Assembly: GCA_036491415.1 (NCBI GenBank)
Contig: DASXCC010000051.1
Location: 1 to 5,025 of the forward strand
DNA: 5,025 bases
DNA from: JAICKN01 sp036491415
GTDB lineage: Bacteria > Acidobacteriota > Terriglobia > Terriglobales > Acidobacteriaceae
Direction: 5' to 3'
Notes under the pieces: model-generated
What the model was told of the DNA's origin: nothing
Seen by the model: the letters and a program-made list of their open reading frames with translations, nothing else
Database searches by the model: none
Position numbers and translations under genes: made by a program
Part shown: in pieces, positions 1-5,025 of the stretch
How positions within the stretch are numbered: the stretch's first letter is position 1
How the letters are laid out: each line of letters starts with the position of its first letter

Positions 1-1
1 A

Positions 2-142
2 TTCAAAGCGCACTATCTGCTGGGTACAGTGCTTGAGAAACAAGGCAAAAAAGATGAAGGCATTGCCCAATATCAGGCGGCATTGGCGCTGGCGAAAAAT
101 TTTTCGCGCGCGCAGCAGGCTTTGAACCACATCTCTCAATAA
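2..142 (+). CDS. TPR-repeat protein, C-terminal fragment (5' end outside window)
   Basis: An open frame enters from the left edge and ends at TAA 140-142, giving 46 visible residues. They contain one good tetratricopeptide repeat beginning about KAHYLLGTVLEKQGKKDEG, with the usual small and aromatic positions (Y, L-G, G, A, Y, A) in the 34-residue spacing, followed by the start of a capping helix (FSRAQQALNHIS). TPR helices are protein-interaction scaffolds, so the fragment says nothing about substrate or pathway. The protein ends six codons after the last helix residues, so this is the natural C-terminus and not a break. About 105 bases separate it from the next gene, so co-transcription with the TolC gene is possible but not shown. 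The repeat call is firm; the identity of the whole protein is unknown. Confidence 0.75.
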   Translation, partial: FKAHYLLGTVLEKQGKKDEGIAQYQAALALAKNFSRAQQALNHISQ

Positions 143-183
143 ATTTGCTGCGTTGTTCAACCAGTTTCGCGCTGCGGGAGGCG

Positions 184-213
184 CGCAATTGTCCATCCCT
201 GCTCAGCTACAAT
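184..213 (+). promoter_or_regulatory. Candidate promoter for the TolC-family gene
   Basis: TACAAT at 208-213 matches five of six bases of a sigma-70 type -10 box and lies 34 bases before the chosen start codon at 248, leaving a leader of roughly 27 bases. The -35 side is poor: CGCAAT at 184-189 gives an 18-base spacer but a weak match, while the better TTGTCC at 189-194 would leave only 13 bases. Treat as a tentative site. Confidence 0.25.
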
Positions 214-236
214 TCTGCTTGTGATTTCTGCAAAAC

Positions 237-243
237 AAGGTGG
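237..243 (+). promoter_or_regulatory. Ribosome binding site that decides the TolC start
   Basis: AAGGTGG is one base off the full anti-16S complement AAGGAGG and stands four bases before ATG 248. The other in-frame start, GTG at 221, has no comparable site and would add nine residues (ending QGGA) ahead of a complete signal peptide. The ATG at 248 is therefore preferred. Confidence 0.6.
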
Positions 244-247
244 TGCG

Positions 248-1558
248 ATGAAACATCTTCCCTGCGGCGCGGCACGCATTCTCATTCTTCTGACTTCACT
301 TGTGTTGTTGAGTGTCTCCTACCTTCGCGCGGAACCTTTGCCCCTTAAGCATGCAGTGGAGCTGGCGCTCGCTCACAGTACGACTGCAGCCAATGCCGCA
401 TCGGACCAGCAACGTGCGGCCGCAGCATACATCGAATCACGTGATCAATATCTGCCGCAGGTTATCGCGGGCGCGGGACTCGGCGAATCCTGGGGGTTCC
501 CGCTAAGCCTCGAAGGGTCGGCCCCATCCATCTTCAATGTGAACGCGCAATCCTCGCTCATCAATCCCGCGTTGCGGCAATTTGTGAAAGCCGCAAAGGA
601 AGATTCGCACGCCACCGACGAGCAAGCCCGAGATCAGCGCCAGCAGGTCATGCAAGACACTATTCTTACTTACACCGAACTCATCAAGTGGCAATCGATG
701 CTGGATCAGCTTCAGGAAAATCAAGCGAATGCAGCGAAAGCGATCGGGCAAGTCAATGAACGGGTCCAGTCGGGGATCGATAGTCAGGTAGATATGAACA
801 AAGCAAAGTTGGCCGCCGCCCGGGCGCGCTTGCAGTTCGCACAAACACGAGGCGCCATCGATGTGCTTTTAGACCATCTCTCAAAACTTACCGGAGTGCC
901 ATCGTCTTCCATTGAAACCGTTCCTGACTCTGTTCCCGCGCTTCCAGAAATTAAGCAGGATGACAATTTAACAAGCCAGGCGATGGAATCAAATCCAGCG
1001 GTCAATGCCGCCGCTTCGCGGGCCGCCGCGGAAATTTTTCGCGCGAAAGGTGAGCATCGCGGGCTATACCCAACGATCGATTTTGCGGCCCAGTATGCCG
1101 TGCTGGCGAAGTACAACAACTACGCAGAGTTCTACAATGCTTTCGAACGAAACAATGCGACGGTGGGCGTTTCGATTCGCTTCCCGTTTTTTAATCCCGC
1201 GCAGCATGCCAAAATGAAAGAAGCGGACGCGGAAGCTTTCCATGCGCAACAAGATTTAAAAGCCACCAAAAATCAGGTCTCGGAAGAAACTCTGCGCGCG
1301 CAACGTGCGGTAGAACAATTGTCCGCAGCCCAGGAAGTAGCAGATCTCGAATATCAACTCGCAGAGTCGAACCTGGACAGCGTCAAGACTCGCATGAGTA
1401 GCTCAAACCTCACCATTCATGACCTGGAAGATGCTCGCATGGAGCTGAATGCCCGGTACAGCACGTTGCAGAACGCGAACTTTGAACTGGAAAAAGCCCG
1501 GGTCGGTTTATTGCGGATCACAGGACAACTTCCCAATTGGTTGGGAATCAAACCTTAG
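248..1558 (+). CDS. TolC-family outer-membrane efflux protein (OEP)
   Basis: A 436-residue outer-membrane channel of the TolC/OEP family. Such proteins trimerise into a beta-barrel plus a periplasmic alpha-helical tunnel, and serve as the exit duct for RND, ABC or MFS pumps. Residues 1-28 form a Sec signal peptide (K2, R10, a leucine-rich core, then YLRA before EP). Two OEP repeats follow, about 30-225 and 235-430, each with a first helix, a strand (YLPQV 68-72; YPTIDF 274-279) and long Ala/Glu/Gln-rich coiled-coil helices (about 120-215 and 320-425). VSIRFPFFNP at 308-317 is a typical strand of the second repeat. SGIDSQVDMNKAKLAAARAR near 175 and the SSSNLTIHDLEDARMELNAR segment near 384 are the matching repeat turns. 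No cysteine stands where a lipoprotein anchor would be, unlike the NodT/OprM branch. No adaptor or pump gene is visible on either side, so the substrate cannot be inferred. Start chosen by the ribosome site at 237-243. Confidence 0.9.
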   Translation: MKHLPCGAARILILLTSLVLLSVSYLRAEPLPLKHAVELALAHSTTAANAASDQQRAAAAYIESRDQYLPQVIAGAGLGESWGFPLSLEGSAPSIFNVNAQSSLINPALRQFVKAAKEDSHATDEQARDQRQQVMQDTILTYTELIKWQSMLDQLQENQANAAKAIGQVNERVQSGIDSQVDMNKAKLAAARARLQFAQTRGAIDVLLDHLSKLTGVPSSSIETVPDSVPALPEIKQDDNLTSQAMESNPAVNAAASRAAAEIFRAKGEHRGLYPTIDFAAQYAVLAKYNNYAEFYNAFERNNATVGVSIRFPFFNPAQHAKMKEADAEAFHAQQDLKATKNQVSEETLRAQRAVEQLSAAQEVADLEYQLAESNLDSVKTRMSSSNLTIHDLEDARMELNARYSTLQNANFELEKARVGLLRITGQLPNWLGIKP

Positions 1559-1577
1559 TGAAACATTAGTGAAAACA
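1555..1577 (+). repeat. Tandem 11/12-base repeat over the tolC stop codon
   Basis: TTAGTGAAACA (1555-1565) is followed directly by TTAGTGAAAACA (1566-1577), differing only by one extra A. The first copy supplies the TAG stop of the TolC gene. It looks like a small slippage duplication; no function is evident. Confidence 0.6.
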
Positions 1578-1592
1578 TTTTTGCGCTTTACA

Positions 1593-1616
1593 TTTGTTTA
1601 CTATTCGATAAACAAA
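1593..1616. repeat. Perfect 24-base palindrome with 8-base arms, operator-like
   Basis: TTTGTTTA at 1593-1600 and TAAACAAA at 1609-1616 are exact reverse complements separated by eight bases (CTATTCGA). The dyad lies 35 bases after the TolC stop and 157 bases before hpnJ. The arms are AT-rich and no T-run follows, so an intrinsic terminator is unlikely. The size and spacing suit a dimeric helix-turn-helix regulator. TTTACA at 1587-1592, a good -35 hexamer match, abuts the left arm, but a matching -10 at proper spacing is weak. Role inferred only. Confidence 0.4.
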
Positions 1617-1701
1617 CCTGAGTTCCTTTTACTGCGCTGCAACGCCATTGAGCAGCAATCTTGTCCATTTGGCCCGTTCCAAGTGGGAAATTCACGAACA
1701 C

Positions 1702-1724
1702 CTACGTACACTTTGATGTACTAG
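1702..1724. repeat. Bulged inverted repeat upstream of hpnJ
   Basis: CTA-c-GTACA (1702-1710) pairs with TGTACTAG (1717-1724) around the loop CTTTGA, giving eight pairs with a single bulged C at 1705. It lies about 50 bases before the hpnJ start, either inside its leader or just upstream of its promoter. It could be a regulator site or a leader hairpin, or chance. Confidence 0.25.
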
Positions 1725-1735
1725 CAGCCGACATA

Positions 1736-1761
1736 TTGAGTGGGAGAAATGTTAGTATAAG
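1736..1761 (+). promoter_or_regulatory. AT-rich candidate promoter/leader just before hpnJ
   Basis: TTGAGT at 1736-1741 and TATAAG at 1756-1761 resemble -35 and -10 boxes, but the spacer is only 14 bases, shorter than normal. The stretch from about 1751 to 1773 is strikingly AT-rich against the surrounding genes. If TATAAG is a true -10, transcription would start only a few bases before the ATG at 1774, giving an almost leaderless message. That would fit the lack of a Shine-Dalgarno site close to this start. Confidence 0.2.
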
Positions 1762-1773
1762 TTATTCAAATAT

Positions 1774-3246
1774 ATGCCATTAAAGACACTTTTTCTCAAC
1801 CCCCCGTCTTTCGAGAATTTTGATGGCGGAGCCGGGTCTCGTTGGCCGGCTACGCGCGAAATCGAATCCTACTGGTACCCGGTTTGGTTGGCGTACCCCA
1901 CTGGCATGATTGAAGGTGCGCGGTTGCTCGACGCGCCGCCCCACTATGTTTCGGGCGATGAGACCATCAAGATTGCCAGCGACTATGAATTCCTCGTGCT
2001 GTTCACTAGCACGCCAGGCTTTCCCGGCGACATTCGCCTGGCACAAGCCATTAAAGATAAGAATCCGAAGATCAAAATTGCGTTTGTAGGTCCCCATGTC
2101 AGTGTGCTGCCCGAACGCTCTTTGAAAGAGTGCCCCGCTATTGATTTCGTGGCGCGCAAGGAATTCGATTACGCCGTCGTGGATTACGCGCACGGCAAAC
2201 CGCTCGAAGATATTTTAGGAATTTCGTATCGAAAGAATGAATCGGTTGTTCACAACGCCGACGCTCCGCAGATTCAGGACCTTGACGCGCTGCCGCATGT
2301 CACCGACATTTATCGTCGCGACCTCGATGTGCGCCGTTACAACGTTCCATTTCTTCTGAATCCGTTCGTATCGCTTTACACCACGCGGGGATGTCCCGCG
2401 CAGTGCACCTTCTGCTTGTGGCCGCAAACTCTGAGCGGGCATCCGTGGCGCAAACGCTCCACCGATGACGTTGCCCTTGAAATGGCCAAAGCAAAAGAAT
2501 ACTGGCCGTTTGTGAAGGAATTTTTCTTTGACGACGACACCTTTAACATCCAGAAAGCGCGCACCGTCGAGCTATGCGCGAAGTTAAAGCCGTTGAAGCT
2601 TACATGGTCCTGCACGTCGCGCGTGACCACGGACTTTGAAACACTGAAAGCCATGAAGGAAGCCGGATGCCGGCTCTTAATCGTTGGCTACGAATCAGGC
2701 GATCAACAGATCTTAAAGAACATCAAGAAGGGTGCGACGGTCGAACGCGCTCGTCAGTTTACGAAAGATTGCCACAAGCTCGGTCTCGTCATTCACGGCG
2801 ATTTCATTCTTGGACTTCCCGGCGAGAGCCGCGAAACTATCCAGAACACCATCGGTTTCGCGAAAGAACTGGATGTAGAAACCATCCAGGTTTCGGTGGC
2901 CCACGCTTATCCCGGAACAGAACTTTACGATTATGCGGTGAAGAACGGATTCATGGTTGCCGACAACAAAATGGTGGATGAAGGCGGCCAGCAGTTGGCC
3001 CACATCCAGTATCCGGGGCTTCCCGCGGAAGATATTTTAAGTTCCGTGCACCGCTTCTACGACGAATACTACTTCCGTCCGAAAGCCGTGTTCCGGATTC
3101 TCAGGAAAGCTGCCTTCGACAGCAACGACCGCAAGCGACTCTACAAAGAAGCCAAGGCATTCCTCAAGACAAGGTCTCAGCGAAACAAGTGGGTCAAGGA
3201 AAAGCGCGAAAAAGAACCCACCCCCGCCGAGGCGCAACCAGCATAG
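1774..3246 (+). CDS. hpnJ: Hopanoid biosynthesis radical SAM protein HpnJ
   Basis: A 490-residue radical SAM enzyme of the B12-binding type. The family acts late in hopanoid assembly, converting the amino-sugar head group on bacteriohopanetetrol (laid down by HpnI and HpnK) to the cyclitol ether. Visible features: an N-terminal Rossmann-like cobalamin-binding type domain (about 3-140; opening LFLNPPSFENFDGGAGSR is characteristic of HpnJ) with no clear DxHxxG base-off motif; the [4Fe-4S] cluster motif C207-PAQ-C211-TF-C214; the barrel motifs FFDDDTF (251-257), GYESG (305-309) and GLPGE (347-351); and a conserved C-terminal part with YYFRPKAVFRILRKA (432-446). Residues 465-490 are a charged, low-complexity tail. 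Length is close to family usual (about 470). The start gives the expected N-terminus but has no good ribosome site nearby; GGGAGAA at 1742-1748 is about 25 bases away. It leads an operon with two small transporter genes, the first only nine bases downstream. hpnI and hpnK are not in the window. Confidence 0.93.
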   Translation: MPLKTLFLNPPSFENFDGGAGSRWPATREIESYWYPVWLAYPTGMIEGARLLDAPPHYVSGDETIKIASDYEFLVLFTSTPGFPGDIRLAQAIKDKNPKIKIAFVGPHVSVLPERSLKECPAIDFVARKEFDYAVVDYAHGKPLEDILGISYRKNESVVHNADAPQIQDLDALPHVTDIYRRDLDVRRYNVPFLLNPFVSLYTTRGCPAQCTFCLWPQTLSGHPWRKRSTDDVALEMAKAKEYWPFVKEFFFDDDTFNIQKARTVELCAKLKPLKLTWSCTSRVTTDFETLKAMKEAGCRLLIVGYESGDQQILKNIKKGATVERARQFTKDCHKLGLVIHGDFILGLPGESRETIQNTIGFAKELDVETIQVSVAHAYPGTELYDYAVKNGFMVADNKMVDEGGQQLAHIQYPGLPAEDILSSVHRFYDEYYFRPKAVFRILRKAAFDSNDRKRLYKEAKAFLKTRSQRNKWVKEKREKEPTPAEAQPA

Positions 3247-3250
3247 GAAG
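3245..3250 (+). promoter_or_regulatory. Ribosome binding site overlapping the hpnJ stop
   Basis: AGGAAG overlaps the last two bases of the hpnJ TAG (3244-3246) and sits five bases before GTG 3256. It supports the GTG start of the next gene and suggests translational coupling to hpnJ. Confidence 0.6.
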
Positions 3251-3255
3251 TTGGC

Positions 3256-3693
3256 GTGACTTCTCGAAAATATCTGGTGCTGGTTAGTGTTACTATTTGT
3301 GCGGCCGTGGGCGAAACTCTGCTTTCCCGCGGCATGAAAGAAATCGGCAATGTTCCTCTGAATCACCTGGCCACCGTCATTTTTGCCATCACCAATCCCT
3401 GGGTCGCTCTGGGGATTTTGTTTTTGCTCGGCTTTTTCGTGACCTACAACACAGCCCTCTCCTGGGCGGACTTGACCTACGTTCTCCCCGCCACTTCGCT
3501 TAGTTACGTTCTGCTGGCTTTCATTGCCAAGTTCATGCTCCATGAGCAGATCAGTGTTACGCGATGGTTGGGCATTCTTCTGATTTCCTCGGGAGTGGGT
3601 TTTGTCACACAAGGCCCTGCGCTCACCGAACATTCTCACGAGACTGGTTCTGAATTGGCGAAGGAAGCTGTGCTGACGGGAAATAAATCATGA
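3256..3693 (+). CDS. Small four-helix transporter, EamA/SMR-like, first of a paralogous pair
   Basis: A 145-residue integral membrane protein of the drug/metabolite transporter superfamily in its single-repeat (four-helix) form. Predicted membrane segments by eye are about 6-24, 48-68, 73-94 and 103-119. Helix 1 carries an acidic residue in the motif G19-E20-TLLSRGMK; the EmrE catalytic position (Glu14 of EmrE) instead lines up near A16, so coupling would differ from classical SMR pumps. NPW (47-49), LSWADL (68-73), HE (96-97) and RWLGILLISSGVG (103-115) recur in the next gene. A hydrophilic acidic tail (about 121-145) is absent from the paralogue. The GTG start has a good ribosome site, follows hpnJ by nine bases and so lies in its operon. 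Four-helix relatives (ArnE/ArnF, EbrA/EbrB) work as dimers and move lipid-linked sugars or cations. The substrate here is unknown; a hopanoid or its lipid-sugar precursor is an inference from position. Confidence 0.82.
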   Translation: MTSRKYLVLVSVTICAAVGETLLSRGMKEIGNVPLNHLATVIFAITNPWVALGILFLLGFFVTYNTALSWADLTYVLPATSLSYVLLAFIAKFMLHEQISVTRWLGILLISSGVGFVTQGPALTEHSHETGSELAKEAVLTGNKS

Positions 3694-4070
3694 AGCCTCT
3701 CTACACATGGGGCGCGATCACCATGATCGTACTGGCTTCCACCACTGGCGACATTCTTATGTCGCATGTGATGAAGCGCGTGGGGGATGTCCATTCCGTG
3801 GCGCGCCAATGCGGCTTCTTTACGGTCGTCCGTAGAATACTGGGCAACCCGCTTTTTTTCGTTGGAGTCGCGGCCCTGGCGGTGGCGTTCTATTCTTTGC
3901 TCTTCGGACTTTCCTGGGACGACGTAAGCCTGATCGGTCCTGCCGCGGCGGCGCTCACCTTTGTGACCAACGCGATTGCCGCGAAAATCTTCCTGCATGA
4001 ACGCGTGGATCGCCGCAGATGGATCGCTGCTTTGCTGATTGCGGGTGGCGTAATTCTGCTGGCTGTCTAG
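3690..4070 (+). CDS. Small four-helix transporter, EamA/SMR-like, second of the pair
   Basis: A 126-residue paralogue of the preceding protein, starting at ATG 3690 inside its stop (ATGA overlap), with GGGA at 3678-3681 as a modest ribosome site. Membrane segments are about 6-25, 54-74, 80-101 and 110-125. Shared with its partner at matching places: G20-D21-ILMSHVMKRVG in helix 1, NP (53-54), LSWDD (74-78), AAK-x-x-LHE (97-104) and RW-x-x-x-LLI-x-x-GV (110-121). The loop after helix 1 is longer and basic (K29, R30, R39, R48, R49), and so is the loop before helix 4 (RVDRRR), while the helix 2-3 turn is acidic. By the positive-inside rule this subunit should sit with both ends outside the cytoplasm. 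The partner shows no such bias, as expected for an unequal, possibly antiparallel dimer. It is the last gene of the hpnJ operon. The transported substrate is not known. Confidence 0.82.
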   Translation: MKPLYTWGAITMIVLASTTGDILMSHVMKRVGDVHSVARQCGFFTVVRRILGNPLFFVGVAALAVAFYSLLFGLSWDDVSLIGPAAAALTFVTNAIAAKIFLHERVDRRRWIAALLIAGGVILLAV

Positions 4071-4112
4071 TTTCGGTCTTGCTTAACCCAAACCATTTTG
4101 TCATTTCGCGAA

Positions 4113-4140
4113 ACAAAAAGGCATATTCATGTCTTTTTGT
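4113..4140. terminator. Hairpin terminator between convergent genes, probably bidirectional
   Basis: ACAAAAAGGCAT (4113-4124) and ATGTCTTTTTGT (4129-4140) form a 12-bp stem with one G-T wobble (4121/4132) and the four-base loop ATTC. Each arm supplies a T-run on the strand where it is read last, so RNA from either side meets a hairpin closing with U residues. It lies 42 bases after the second transporter stop and 27 bases beyond the hpnE stop. On the minus strand the wobble becomes an A-C mismatch, so the plus direction is slightly stronger. Confidence 0.6.
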
Positions 4141-4167
4141 GAGTCGAGAAACCTGCTTTTCAAATCG

Positions 4168-5025
4168 CTACTGAAACAGCTTCATCAATCCGGTTGGCGG
4201 CAAATCCGGTACTAGAAACTTTGTAGTTTTTCTTCCCATGGCCCGCGCAACGCATTCTGCTGCGCCAAATCCGCTTCGCACCGCGCCTTCCATGGTTGCC
4301 GGCCAACCGGTGGCAGTCCAATCACCGGCAAGAAATACATTCGGCCAATCGGTGGTAAAGCCGGGGCGATATTCATCGACTCGCGGCAGCGGAGAGAACG
4401 ACGCCTTCACTTCTTTGATCACGGTAGCTTTCAATAATTTTGCATTGCTCACTTCCGGAAAGAATTCCGTAAGTTCCGCCATGGCCAAATCAATAATTTC
4501 CTGGCGCGACTTGTCCACCAATGTTCGTGAAGCGCTGACAACGAGTTCCAAATAACTGCCCGCTTCCGAATTTTGGCGGCGTTCCTGCACGGTAGATTTC
4601 TGGAACATCCACTGGATCGTTCGATCCAGAAGTACAGCATGGTCGAGATCGGTAACTTTTTTGTCGAACCACAAATGGATGCCGGTGATTGGCGAGACTT
4701 CAAATTTTTCCAGCTTCTTCTTTTCGTCTTCCGCCATGCCCGCGGGAAGAATTTTTGCCAGCGCGTCAAAAGGCACAGCCAGTACAACGAAATCAAAGGC
4801 CAGGTCTTTCCCTGCCACTCTCACGCTCACGCCATGTTGCTGGAGTTCAAAAGACTCGACCCCGCCCCGCAAATGCAATTCACTGTGATGCGATTTCATG
4901 TAATCGCCAGCGCGGCTGTAAAGCTCGGTCAGCGGGACCTTGGGTACGCCAAACTTCCCGGCTTCGGGCGACCGCAAAAAAGATTCACGAATTACCTGCG
5001 CGGCATAAGGAACGGACATCCGGTC
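4168..5025 (-). CDS. hpnE: HpnE, FAD-dependent hydroxysqualene dehydroxylase (C-terminal part; 5' end outside window)
   Basis: The reading frame enters from the right edge (codons GAC, CGG before the first visible Met at 5019) and ends at TAG 4168-4170, giving 285 visible residues; family members are usually about 420-470. The N-terminal dinucleotide-binding GxGxxG fold is beyond the edge, so the Met at 5019 is internal and not the start. Counting from that Met: FGVPKVPLTELY (23-34), the FAD-domain strand FDFVVLAVPFDAL (75-87), the substrate-domain strand ITGIHLWFDKKV (111-122) and, decisively, GDWTATGWPATMEGAVRSG (232-250), the C-terminal FAD-contact signature of HpnE within the amine oxidase/phytoene desaturase superfamily. 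In the HpnC-HpnD-HpnE route, two farnesyl diphosphates become squalene, with HpnE removing the hydroxyl from hydroxysqualene. This is the last gene of its strand's unit and converges on the hpnJ operon. hpnC and hpnD may lie upstream, beyond the right edge. Confidence 0.9.
   Translation of the reverse strand, partial: DRMSVPYAAQVIRESFLRSPEAGKFGVPKVPLTELYSRAGDYMKSHHSELHLRGGVESFELQQHGVSVRVAGKDLAFDFVVLAVPFDALAKILPAGMAEDEKKKLEKFEVSPITGIHLWFDKKVTDLDHAVLLDRTIQWMFQKSTVQERRQNSEAGSYLELVVSASRTLVDKSRQEIIDLAMAELTEFFPEVSNAKLLKATVIKEVKASFSPLPRVDEYRPGFTTDWPNVFLAGDWTATGWPATMEGAVRSGFGAAECVARAMGRKTTKFLVPDLPPTGLMKLFQ

Noticed and set aside
168..185. GC-rich inverted repeat CGCGC-N8-GCGCG as a terminator for the TPR gene
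   Set aside because: The stem is only five pairs, no T-run follows (CAATTGTCC), and GCGC runs are common in this sequence.
221..247. GTG at 221 as the TolC start
   Set aside because: It puts nine extra residues before a normal signal peptide and ignores AAGGTGG at 237-243, which is placed for ATG 248.
1530..1547. Seven-base perfect hairpin TTCCCAA-TTGG-TTGGGAA at the end of tolC as a terminator
   Set aside because: It lies inside codons for LPNWLG, which are well suited to the conserved C-terminal part of the family, and no T-run follows directly. It may slow transcription but is best explained by coding.
3037..3639. A 200-codon open frame on the minus strand across the hpnJ end and the first transporter gene
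   Set aside because: It lies antisense to two genes with clear family motifs, its translation is rich in Gln, Gly, His and Asn without any recognisable domain, and it has no ribosome site. It is a shadow frame.
4238..4555. Open frame of 105 codons on the plus strand opposite hpnE
   Set aside because: It is antisense to a segment with the HpnE signature and has no recognisable motif or ribosome site.
5017..5019. ATG at 5019 (minus strand) as the start of hpnE
   Set aside because: The frame stays open to the window edge and the conserved N-terminal FAD-binding fold would be missing, so this is an internal Met of a gene cut by the boundary.
1..5025. CRISPR arrays, tRNA or rRNA genes, insertion sequences, integrase or phage genes
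   Set aside because: No regularly spaced repeats, tRNA-like fold with CCA end, transposase motif or terminal inverted repeats with target duplications were found on reading either strand.

Overview
The window looks like a piece of a bacterial chromosome of moderate G+C content from a Gram-negative (diderm) hopanoid producer. The evidence is a TolC-type outer-membrane efflux protein with a signal peptide, a radical SAM protein of the HpnJ type, and the C-terminal two thirds of a squalene-forming FAD enzyme of the HpnE type. HpnJ beside HpnE, together with the general protein style, would suit an Acidobacteriota member. That placement is an inference from memory of the families, not something the sequence proves.

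Layout from left to right: (1) positions 2-142 (+) are the end of a tetratricopeptide-repeat (TPR) protein. (2) A short gap carries a Shine-Dalgarno site that places the start of a TolC-family gene at 248, ending at 1558. No inner-membrane pump or adaptor gene is visible beside it. (3) A 215-base AT-rich intergenic region (1559-1773) holds a tandem 11/12-base repeat at the tolC stop, a perfect 8-8-8 palindrome at 1593-1616 and a bulged dyad at 1702-1724. (4) A three-gene (+) operon follows: hpnJ (1774-3246), a 145-residue four-helix transporter of EamA/SMR type (3256-3693), and a 126-residue paralogue of it (3690-4070, ATGA overlap). (5) A 97-base convergent gap holds a 12-bp hairpin that could end transcription from both sides. 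(6) hpnE comes in on the minus strand and runs off the right edge (4168-5025).

How the genes fit together: HpnE makes squalene, the precursor of hopanoids, and HpnJ acts late on the hopanoid side chain, forming the cyclitol-ether head group. The two small membrane proteins are tightly coupled to hpnJ and are clearly paralogous to each other. They resemble a heteromeric small transporter such as ArnE/ArnF or EbrA/EbrB. The most interesting idea here is that they form a dedicated two-subunit flippase or exporter for a hopanoid or for a lipid-linked intermediate of head-group synthesis. This is a hypothesis from gene context, charge distribution and family resemblance. The TolC gene and the TPR fragment are probably separate from the hopanoid unit.
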